NCBI GenBank assembly: GCA_036723735.1
Contig: DAIMGT010000080.1
Location: 1 to 17,353 of the forward strand
Reading direction: 5' to 3'
From: UBA4656 sp002405525
Lineage (GTDB): Bacteria > Pseudomonadota > Gammaproteobacteria > Xanthomonadales > Ahniellaceae
DNA length: 17,353 nt
Made by a program: the position numbers and the translations under genes
Shown here: piece after piece, positions 6,612 through 14,720 of the stretch
How the letters are laid out: each line of letters starts with the position of its first letter
How positions within the stretch are numbered: position 1 is the first letter of the stretch
Notes under the pieces: generated by a model
Databases searched by the model: none
What the model was told of the DNA's origin: nothing
What the model saw: only the letters and a program-made list of their open reading frames with translations

Positions 6612-7328
6612 TCAGCGCGGCTTGGGAAACAAGGCTTCCGCCGGGTTGAACAGGATCCACGAGGTGGCGATGAACTTGTCGCTGCCGCGAGGCCGGTTGC
6701 CGCGATGCGTGTGGGTGAAGAAGGCCGGCGCGATCAGCAGGTCGCCGGTGCGCGGGACGATCTTGCGCTGCTGGTAGAAGAACTCCGTCTCGCCCTCGGC
6801 GAAGCCCTCGTTGAGGTAGATCGTATACAGCAGCACGCGATGCAGGGGATCGACGCTGCCCGCCCTGGGATAGTGCTCGCAGTGCCAGTACGGGTAGCCG
6901 CCCTGGTCGGCGAGGTAGCGCTGCAGGTTGATGTTGCCCGGCCGGAAGGCGTACTGCAGCACGCCGGCGTAGCGCTCCGGCGGCATTGCGCCGAGCGCGT
7001 CCGCGTCGAGCCGCCGGTGACCGCCGCCGGCCTCGTCGCGCACGCCGATCGACAGCGGGGCGAGCAGGGTGTAGCGGTACTTGCGGACGTACTCGGCCAG
7101 CCCCGCGAAGGCCACCTGCTGGATCGCGGCATGGTGCTCGGCCCAGTCCGGCCGGCCGGTGATCTCGATGTCCCAGGAGTCCTTCAGCGAGGTGTCGACG
7201 CCGGACCCGGTGGCCCCCCGCACCGCCTGCCCGCCGCGCAGGAAATCATTCACGATCGCGGCGCAGCGCTCCTGCGGCAGGGCGGCGGGGTAGACCTCGA
7301 TGAAGTCGGGGCTGTCGGATGTCTCCAT
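6612..7328 (-). CDS. 2-oxoglutarate/Fe(II)-dependent oxygenase (prolyl-hydroxylase-like)
   Basis: The product is 238 aa. The C-terminal half shows a double-stranded beta-helix core: YPYWHCEHYPR at 145-155, LLYTIYLNEGFAEGETEFF at 166-184, P-G-LL-APAFFTHTHRGN at 192-211 and KFIATSWILF at 218-227. The iron ligands would be H149, an acidic residue at 151 (an HxE rather than the commoner HxD), and a distal His at 206 or 208 in THTHRG. K218 is a candidate for binding the 2-oxoglutarate carboxylate. Families of this kind hydroxylate proteins or small molecules in the cytoplasm, but the substrate cannot be predicted. The start at 7328 (METSDSPDF) was chosen because the family-like sequence begins there and the frame upstream is non-protein-like. 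The ribosome-binding site is weak. The downstream neighbours are LemA and the HTH gene on the same strand. Confidence 0.85.
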   Translation of the reverse strand: METSDSPDFIEVYPAALPQERCAAIVNDFLRGGQAVRGATGSGVDTSLKDSWDIEITGRPDWAEHHAAIQQVAFAGLAEYVRKYRYTLLAPLSIGVRDEAGGGHRRLDADALGAMPPERYAGVLQYAFRPGNINLQRYLADQGGYPYWHCEHYPRAGSVDPLHRVLLYTIYLNEGFAEGETEFFYQQRKIVPRTGDLLIAPAFFTHTHRGNRPRGSDKFIATSWILFNPAEALFPKPR

Positions 7329-7382
7329 CCGCGCATCATACGACCCGCCGTGGCCGACACGGCGACGCCCCGGGTGGATACG

Positions 7383-7984
7383 ATGGCGCGAGACGGCGCG
7401 GCCGCGTCGTGCCTGCTGGCCGGTGGGCATGCGGTGACCGGCTTCGACCGCGCGCCCGCGTCCACCACCGACCGCGCCGCGGTCCTGGGCGACGATGCTG
7501 CCTTGCGTGCCGCGCTCGCAGGTCCCGACGCAGTGGTCCATACCTCCGCCCAGCACGCGCCGCATATCGGCGTGCTTTCGGATGTCGACCTCCAGCGCAT
7601 CAATGTCGAGGGCACGCGCATGGTGCTGGACGCCGTGACGGCGGCCGGCGTGCGCCGCATCGTGCTGACTTCGACCACCGCGCTGTACGGCGCCGCGGCC
7701 GAGGGCATCCAGGCGGCGGCGTTCATCGACGAGGACACGATTCCCGAGCCGCAGACCATCTGCCAACACACCAAGCGCGAGGCCGAGGCCGTGCTGCGCG
7801 CGGTGGCTGTGCAGGCCGGGCCGGCCCTGCGCGGGCTGCGATCGAGCGCGTGTACGACCCCGCGCGCCCCATCGGCTGACTCGGCTGGCGCCCACGGCAT
7901 GGCTTCGAGGCCGTGCTGGCGGCCTGGGATGCGGGCTCGCCGGCCGTGCTGCCGCCTGCGCGCGGGGTGAGCGCGCGCGATTGA
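7383..7984 (+). pseudogene. Decayed NAD-dependent epimerase/dehydratase
   Basis: The frame from 7383 reads LLAGGHAVTGFDRAP, DAVVHTSAQHAPH, RINVEGTRMVLDA, RRIVLTSTTALYGAA and TKREAEAVLRA. These are in the order expected for an extended short-chain dehydrogenase (NAD-dependent epimerase). Four lesions are visible. The N-terminal GxxGxxG nucleotide-binding strand is absent. The catalytic Tyr of YxxxK is a Cys (TGC at 7761-7763, then QHTK). Around 7832-7841 the frame switches from GPALRGLR to AIERVYDPARPIG, with the intervening C-terminal section (tens of codons) missing. An in-frame TGA at 7877-7879 interrupts PIG-LGWRPRHGFEAVLAAWD, and the frame then stays open to a TGA at 7982-7984. The tail WDAGSPAVLPP is typical of the family end. 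The gene lies 54 bp from, and divergent to, the oxygenase gene. Confidence 0.8.
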
Positions 7985-8047
7985 GGGACGGCGGAGAACC
8001 AGCCGCGCCATCGCGTTCCCGACACGCCGCATGGCTGCGGTAGGCCC

Positions 8048-8080
8048 CGGCGCAGGGCGTGGCAGCCGGCTTCAATGCCG
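8048..8080. repeat. Dispersed intergenic repeat, copy A (TTGAAGCC type)
   Basis: Read on the minus strand this copy contains ATTGAAGCCGGCTGCCACG followed by CCCTGCGCC. The copy at 11731-11763 contains GTTGAAGCCTGCCGCG followed by CTACCCTGCACC. The two share TTGAAGCC, a TGCC-CG block and CCCTGC-CC in the same order and spacing apart from a two-base gap. Both lie in non-coding gaps. TTGAAGCC/GGCTTCAA repeats are widespread between xanthomonad genes. This copy fills most of the 134-bp gap between the pseudogene and the diguanylate cyclase stop. Confidence 0.45.
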
Positions 8081-8118
8081 ACCGGCGTATGGCGGCGGTC
8101 AGCGTGGGGCTGCGACGG

Positions 8119-9129
8119 TCAGTTCGCGACTTCGGCCCGGTCGCGCCCGCCGCTCTTGGCGCGATAGAGGACGTCATCCGCGCGGCGCAGCCAGTCCTCC
8201 CATGTCTCGCCCTGCTTGAGGCAAGCTGCGCCCGCCGACACCGTGACGGGGCCCAGTGGCGAACGGAGTTCGCCGCGAACGCGCTCGATGAGTCGGTCGG
8301 CGAAAGCCTGCAGTCCGACGGTCGGCTGGCTGGCCAACAGCAGCACGAATTCCTCGCCACCGAAGCGGAACAGGCGATCCACGCTGCGCACGTGGCGGCG
8401 CAACCCCGCGCAGAACTCGATCAGCACGGCGTCTCCGGTGGCGTGGCCGCACAGATCGTTGATCCGCTTGAAGTGGTCGACGTCGAGCAGCACGATCGCG
8501 GGAGTGGGTCCGCCGCGCGCCATCCAGTCGGCCGCCAACGCCAGTTCCTCCGACAGCGCGCGGCGGTTGTGCACGCCGGTCAGGGGATCGTGGATGGCGA
8601 GCTTCTCCAATTCGACGCGCTGCGCTTCGGTGCGGCTGGCGAGGATGTACGACAGAAGGCCCACCAGCAGCGCGGTCGCGATGAAAGAGGCCGCCTCCGC
8701 GCGGGACTCGAGCCCGCTGCCCTGCCACACCACGCAGGTGATGGTCGCCAGCGTCAGCGCGGCCGCCGAGTGCCAGCGCAGCAGGAAGAAGTTGCCCATC
8801 ACCACGGCGTAGACCCAGAACAAGCCGGCCACGCCGAGCAGAGCGGAACTGAGCAGGACCCCCGCGTTGTAGAGCACGGCCAGCACCGCGCCGACCCGGC
8901 GCGCATCGCCGCGCCGCCAGGCCCAGGCGCAGGCGCCGACCACCAGCAGCACGATGCAGATGTCGAGCAGCGCGACCAGCCAAGCGCCGGTCTTCAGCCG
9001 GTAGACGCCGAACGGCAGGATCAGGGCCGACGACACCGCGCCGAACAGAACCACGATGGAAAGATGGAAGTCCGCGCGCAGACGGTCTCCGGCGCGCAAA
9101 GAGTGGGTCGGGGTGCCGATGGGAGGCAT
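8119..9129 (-). CDS. Membrane-bound GGDEF diguanylate cyclase
   Basis: The product is 336 aa. Residues about 22-165 hold five or six hydrophobic segments, a sensory membrane domain I cannot name. A short helix follows (RTEAQRVELEKLAIHDPLTG), then a complete GGDEF domain at about 176-330. The active-site loop is GGEEF (257-261), a catalytically competent variant. An RSVD motif at 248-251 lies exactly five residues before it, matching the RxxD inhibitory c-di-GMP site, so product feedback is expected. It would make c-di-GMP from two GTP at the inner membrane. I prefer the ATG at 9129. An in-frame TTG at 9156 would add nine residues but has no ribosome-binding site either. The amylase stop is 53 bp upstream on the same strand, so the two may be cotranscribed. 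Confidence 0.9.
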   Translation of the reverse strand: MPPIGTPTHSLRAGDRLRADFHLSIVVLFGAVSSALILPFGVYRLKTGAWLVALLDICIVLLVVGACAWAWRRGDARRVGAVLAVLYNAGVLLSSALLGVAGLFWVYAVVMGNFFLLRWHSAAALTLATITCVVWQGSGLESRAEAASFIATALLVGLLSYILASRTEAQRVELEKLAIHDPLTGVHNRRALSEELALAADWMARGGPTPAIVLLDVDHFKRINDLCGHATGDAVLIEFCAGLRRHVRSVDRLFRFGGEEFVLLLASQPTVGLQAFADRLIERVRGELRSPLGPVTVSAGAACLKQGETWEDWLRRADDVLYRAKSGGRDRAEVAN

Positions 9130-9182
9130 GCGCCGACTTTGCAGATTTCGTGCCAATGGCCGTGCCGCGGCCCGCGTGCATC

Positions 9183-10595
9183 CTACTTGATGCGCTGCCA
9201 GATCCGGGCCGCCCGCGGCGGCAGCTTCACGGCCTGGGTGCCCGACCCCAGCACGAGGCTGCCGCCGGCCAGCACTTCGCGGAACCGCTGCGAACCCGAA
9301 AGCCCACTGCCGGCGAGGGCAAATGTCGCCGCGACCGGCTCAGCACATTTGTTGACGCCGACGATCCCGCGCTGGCCGCGGCGGAACAGCAGGTGGCAGT
9401 GGCCGGCCGACAGCACCTGCATGTCCTCGCCGCGCATGGCGTTGCGGAAACCGATCATCGCCGTCAGGTCGGCGCGCCGCCAGGCGCCGTTCCAGCGGTC
9501 GCCGTCGTTGGATTCGTTGTTGTCGCTGTAGACCAGCGGCATGCCGCCGGCGCGGCCCATCACGTAGGCATAGGCGAGGGTCTCGTCGACCGGGTCGAGG
9601 ATCAGGTCGCGGAAGATGCCGTTGTTGGGGATGTCATGGGTGACGGTGAAGGTGATCGCGCGTGCCGCCGGCAGGGCCTGGCCGCGCGCCGCCGGATCGG
9701 CCAGTCCGTCGAGCCGCGCGCCGAACGCGAAGGCGCTGCGGATCGCGTGGAACAGCGGGAAGTCGTAGGCCGAATGGTCGGTCCCGGCGAGGTACGGCGC
9801 GAGGTAGAGACCGTACTCGCCGTTGCCCTGTCCGCCGCCGGTGATGATCTCGCCGTAGACGTTGGCGCCGTCGCGGATCACCGGCGTGAAAACCGCCTCG
9901 ATGTGCGCGAAGTCCATGTGCTTGGCGGCATCGACGCGGAACCCCGCCACACCCAGGCCGCGCAGCGCGGCGAGGTAGGCGCGTTGGGCCTCGATCACCC
10001 GCGGCGTCGCGGCAAGATCCGGCAATCCCGGGTCGCCAGGGCCGCCGCACAGGCGCCCGTTCCGCACCTGCTGCGGGTCGTTGTAGTCGACGATGCAGCG
10101 TGCGGGATGGAAGTCGGCGGCCGTGAACAGGTTGCCGGAAACCTCGCCGAACAGCAGGCGTCGCGCCTGCTGGGCGCCCTCGGCCCGATACTGCGCCAGC
10201 ACGCGTGCTCCGGGATAGTCGAGGTCGTTGCGCTGCGCGCCCTCGTTGGCCATGTGGTTGAGTACCACGTCGGCGTGCAGGGCGACGCCGCGCGCGCGCA
10301 GCGCAGTGATCGCGGCCTCCAGGTCGGCGCGGTCGCCGAGCGGGTTGTGCAGCATGCGGTAGTCCTGCGGCTGGTACCGCTGGTACCACGGGGCGCCCTC
10401 CGAGCGCAGCGGCGGCGAGACGAGCACCGCGCGGTAGCCCCTGCGCGCGATCTCGTCGGCACTCGCCGCGACGTCGGCGTAGCGCCAGTTGAAGGCGTGC
10501 AGGATCACGTCCTCGGCGGCTGCGGGGGCGGCGGCGCACAGCGCGGCGGCGTACAGCAGCGCGCCAGCGAGCGCGCGTCGGAAGTGGTCGGTCAT
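9183..10595 (-). CDS. Secreted GH13 alpha-amylase
   Basis: The product is 470 aa. Residues 1-27 are a signal peptide (LYAAALCAAAPAAA, then EDV). The TIM barrel carries all four GH13 regions: DVVLNH (109-114), GFRVDAAKH (218-226, nucleophile D222), VYGEII (247-251, acid/base E249) and TVTHDIPNN (318-325, D321). A short beta domain ends in ARIWQRIK. It would cleave internal alpha-1,4 bonds of starch or glycogen outside the cytoplasm. Five or so Cys residues in the mature part (C167, C183, C400, C417) would allow disulfides. The ATG at 10595 is preceded by GGAG about nine bases upstream. A LacI-type dyad lies 85 bp upstream. No maltose or maltodextrin importer, glucosidase or MalT/MalR gene is in the window. 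Confidence 0.93.
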   Translation of the reverse strand: MTDHFRRALAGALLYAAALCAAAPAAAEDVILHAFNWRYADVAASADEIARRGYRAVLVSPPLRSEGAPWYQRYQPQDYRMLHNPLGDRADLEAAITALRARGVALHADVVLNHMANEGAQRNDLDYPGARVLAQYRAEGAQQARRLLFGEVSGNLFTAADFHPARCIVDYNDPQQVRNGRLCGGPGDPGLPDLAATPRVIEAQRAYLAALRGLGVAGFRVDAAKHMDFAHIEAVFTPVIRDGANVYGEIITGGGQGNGEYGLYLAPYLAGTDHSAYDFPLFHAIRSAFAFGARLDGLADPAARGQALPAARAITFTVTHDIPNNGIFRDLILDPVDETLAYAYVMGRAGGMPLVYSDNNESNDGDRWNGAWRRADLTAMIGFRNAMRGEDMQVLSAGHCHLLFRRGQRGIVGVNKCAEPVAATFALAGSGLSGSQRFREVLAGGSLVLGSGTQAVKLPPRAARIWQRIK

Positions 10596-10679
10596 CGGCG
10601 AGGTCTCCGGGCGCGGCCCGTCCCGGGCCCGCCCGCATCATGCGCGAGGCGCGCGCCGCGGGGAATCGCCGGCGGCAGG

Positions 10680-10695
10680 CTGCAATCGTATGCAG
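10680..10695. promoter_or_regulatory. LacI/GalR-type operator candidate upstream of the amylase
   Basis: CTGCAATCGTATGCAG is a 16-bp dyad with 7-of-8... counted strictly, 6 of 8 pairs match: the outer five pairs and the central CG. A central CpG flanked by A/T inside such a dyad is the hallmark of LacI-family operators. It lies 85 bp before the amylase start codon, a normal place for a carbohydrate repressor site, and stands out as the only A/T-containing palindrome in this GC-rich gap. The rest of the 242-bp gap (10596-10837) holds GCGC-rich sequence, including a small ATGCGC-gca-GCGCAT stem at 10754-10768, and no gene. Confidence 0.35.
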
Positions 10696-10837
10696 CGCCG
10701 CCGAGACGCCTCGCACCCGTAATGCCGTTCGCAGCGGCAGTGCGCAGAGCGCAATGCGCGCAGCGCATCGTGCCGTGTCGACGGGTGCAGTGCGGCTCGC
10801 TGCGCTCGTTGCGCCCTGCGCCGCTCGATGGCGACGT

Positions 10838-11713
10838 CTACAGCCGGAGCCGCGTTTCGAACCGCTGCTCGCGGCCGTCGACCGGGTCGACGAAGGCCAG
10901 CGACGCCGCCAGAAGCTTGAGCGGCCGCTTAAGGTCGTCGGGTCCCGCCGGCAGGGCCTCGGGATACCACGGGTCGTTCGCGATCGGCGCGCCCAGCGCG
11001 GCCATGTGTACGCGCAGCTGGTGCATCTTGCCGGTGTGCGGGTGCAGCGCGTAGCGCCAATGCGGGGCTTCGCGTTCGAGGACCTCGACGCGCGTGCGGG
11101 TGTCGGGATCGCCCGGCAGCTCCATCATGCGGAATCCATCCGGATGCCGCGCGAGGCGACTCTCGCGCACATGCGGAAACGCGATGTCCGGCAGCGGCGG
11201 CGCCAGCGCCACGTAGGTCTTCCCGATGCGCCGCTCTCGGAACAGGGCATGATAGGCGTCGCGGCTCGCACGGTCCGAGGAAAACAGCACCAGTCCGGCG
11301 GTGCCGCGGTCGAGCCGGTGCAGGGGCGTCAGGTCAGGGTTGCCGAGCCGCGCGACCAGGCGCGCGACCAGGGTCTCGCGACGGTACCTGCCGGCCGGGA
11401 TCACCGGCAGGAAGTGCGGTTTGTCGACCACCACCAGCCGGTCATCAACATGCACGATGGTCTCCTCGACCGGAATCGGCGCCTCGTCGAACTCGCGCAG
11501 GTAGTAAAGCGGCGCGCCGGCCCGGAAAGGCGCATCCGCGGCAAGCGTGCGGTCGTCTCCATCGCGCACGTGCCCGCGCGCGAAGCGATCGTCCCACAAT
11601 GAAGCCGGCAGCTTCGGGTAGTGCGCGCACAGCGCGTCGCGTACCGTGGCCCAGGGGCCGGGCGGCAGGCGGGCGCGGCAGCGGAGCCATTCGGTGGGAT
11701 GCGTCGCGCTCAT
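10838..11713 (-). CDS. RluA-family RNA pseudouridine synthase
   Basis: The product is 291 aa. Residues about 15-75 resemble an S4-like RNA-binding region (ASLWDDRFARGHVRDGD). The catalytic domain follows, with VVDKPHFLPV at about 95-104, the hallmark PLHRLDRGTAGLVLF at 130-144 (catalytic Asp135), GKTYVAL and HPHTGKMHQLRVHMAALG. These enzymes convert uridine to pseudouridine in rRNA or tRNA, and which position is modified cannot be told from this. The KPHFLPV-P-GRY form, in place of the common KP-G--VHP, marks a distinct sub-branch of the family. The start at 11713 has no good Shine-Dalgarno sequence. The gene diverges from 11826 across 112 bp, and the amylase start lies 242 bp downstream of its stop. 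Confidence 0.92.
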   Translation of the reverse strand: MSATHPTEWLRCRARLPPGPWATVRDALCAHYPKLPASLWDDRFARGHVRDGDDRTLAADAPFRAGAPLYYLREFDEAPIPVEETIVHVDDRLVVVDKPHFLPVIPAGRYRRETLVARLVARLGNPDLTPLHRLDRGTAGLVLFSSDRASRDAYHALFRERRIGKTYVALAPPLPDIAFPHVRESRLARHPDGFRMMELPGDPDTRTRVEVLEREAPHWRYALHPHTGKMHQLRVHMAALGAPIANDPWYPEALPAGPDDLKRPLKLLAASLAFVDPVDGREQRFETRLRL

Positions 11714-11730
11714 GCCGGGGCAAGGCTGGG

Positions 11731-11763
11731 GTGGTGCAGGGTAGCGCGGCAGGCTTCAACCCG
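11731..11763. repeat. Dispersed intergenic repeat, copy B (TTGAAGCC type)
   Basis: On the plus strand this reads tgcagggtagcgcggcaggc followed by ttcaacccgg, related to the copy at 8048-8080. It occupies the divergent gap between the pseudouridine synthase and the gene at 11826, so it could affect either promoter or simply be an insertion of a short non-autonomous repeat. It closely resembles the GTAGCGCGGGCTTCAACCCG repeats familiar from xanthomonad intergenic DNA (from memory, not searched). Confidence 0.45.
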
Positions 11764-11825
11764 GCGCCGCCGCGCGGCATCCTTCACCCCGGGCCGCACT
11801 GCCGCGGCCGGACGGACACGCATCG

Positions 11826-12437
11826 ATGGAACCCCAGAAGCCGGCATCGCCGGGCCGCCGACCCTCGACCATGGGTTGGCTGGAGTACGTGATCGGCGGT
11901 GCCGCGGTGGCGATCTCCGCGATTTCCCTGCAAGTCGCCTTGAACGCCAACCAGACGCAGGAACGCCTGCTCGCCGCCAGCACCTGGCCGCACGTGCAGT
12001 ACGGCACCGGTAACGGGCTGGACGACGGCACCCCGGCCATCACGCTCAGCCTGGCCAACGCGGGCGTCGGTCCGGCACGGGTGCGCAGCGTGCGCTTGCG
12101 CCACGAGGGCGTGGTGATGCCCGATGCAGACGCCCTGCTGCGCGCGTGCTGCACGCCCGGTGCAGGCAACCTGACCACCATCACTTCGGACCCGGTGCAG
12201 GTGCTGGTGCCGGGCGACAGCACGATCTTCCTGCGCTACGACCGCGCCGGTCCGGACGATCCGGTGTTCACTGCGCTCAATAGCGTGCGCTGGAACGTCG
12301 AAGTGGAGGTCTGCTACTGCTCGGTGCTCGACGACTGCTGGATGCTGGTGACGCGTCCGCGCGAGACGCAGCCGCGCGAGCCCGCCCCGATCAAGCAGTG
12401 TCCGGTGGTGCCGCTAGAGGAGCGCTACAAGGGCTGA
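11826..12437 (+). CDS. Membrane-anchored protein of unknown function
   Basis: The product is 203 aa. After a short Pro-rich cytoplasmic start there is one transmembrane helix at about 20-38 (YVIGGAAVAISAISLQVAL). The remaining 160 or so residues look like a soluble beta-rich domain (ITLSLANAGVGPARVRSVRL, VLVPGDSTIFLRYDR, WNVEVEVCYCSVLDDCWML). The pattern 'N.G.GPA...' with an Ig-like feel recalls small conserved membrane proteins of unknown role. Cysteines are paired (CC at about 107-108, CYC and C in the CYCSVLDDCW block), which suggests disulfides outside the cytoplasm. I chose the ATG at 11826, with purine-rich ggacggac 10-17 bases upstream. An ATG at 11871, directly before the helix, is the alternative. 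Codon use matches the neighbours. I do not recognise the family. Confidence 0.75.
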   Translation: MEPQKPASPGRRPSTMGWLEYVIGGAAVAISAISLQVALNANQTQERLLAASTWPHVQYGTGNGLDDGTPAITLSLANAGVGPARVRSVRLRHEGVVMPDADALLRACCTPGAGNLTTITSDPVQVLVPGDSTIFLRYDRAGPDDPVFTALNSVRWNVEVEVCYCSVLDDCWMLVTRPRETQPREPAPIKQCPVVPLEERYKG

Positions 12438-12519
12438 GGCGGGCAGGGCGCCGCGGCGCGCCGGGGCCCTCGCCAATCCCTGCAACTGCGTCGCTGCGGG
12501 TTGGCCTCTTCGGGGACGC

Positions 12520-12548
12520 CGCGGGGCGCGGCACCACCGCGCCCCGCG
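12520..12548. terminator. Perfect 12-bp GC hairpin in convergent gap
   Basis: cgcggggcgcgg (12520-12531) and ccgcgccccgcg (12537-12548) are exact complements around a five-base loop. It lies between converging genes ending at 12437 and 12634. No T-tract follows on either strand. It is probably a terminator or mRNA end-protector for the gene at 11826 or the peptidase. Confidence 0.5.
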
Positions 12549-12586
12549 ACGCGCACGCGGCCGCACGGCCCCACGAACGCCGCCGC

Positions 12587-12620
12587 CACGATGGCGACCG
12601 CCGCGGCGGCCGCCATCGTG
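12587..12620. terminator. Nested hairpin just past the S9 peptidase stop
   Basis: The arms cacgatggcg (12587-12596) and cgccatcgtg (12611-12620) match exactly. The space between them contains a second perfect palindrome, ccgccgcggcgg (12598-12609), with a single A/C mismatch separating the two stems. It begins 14 bases beyond the peptidase stop codon on the minus strand, a standard terminator position, but lacks a T-tract. The whole 196-bp gap from 12438 to 12633 holds these two hairpins and no credible gene. Confidence 0.55.
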
Positions 12621-12633
12621 CCAACGCGGTCGC

Positions 12634-14631
<1,998 letters not shown>

Positions 14632-14720
14632 GGGGTTTCCCCTTCGGGTGGAACGCCGAATGTAGCGCGGCGGGGCCGCGCGCGCGCTGTGCCGGAGGTT
14701 GGCCTGCGGCGCGGGGCGGG

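Noticed and set aside
6612..8360. Oxygenase with a 340-residue N-terminal extension
   Set aside because: The extension is antisense to the epimerase remnant and has no protein character. The family-like sequence starts at 7328.
9150..11054. A 634-codon plus-strand frame
   Set aside because: It is antisense to the amylase and part of the pseudouridine synthase, both of which have full catalytic motifs.
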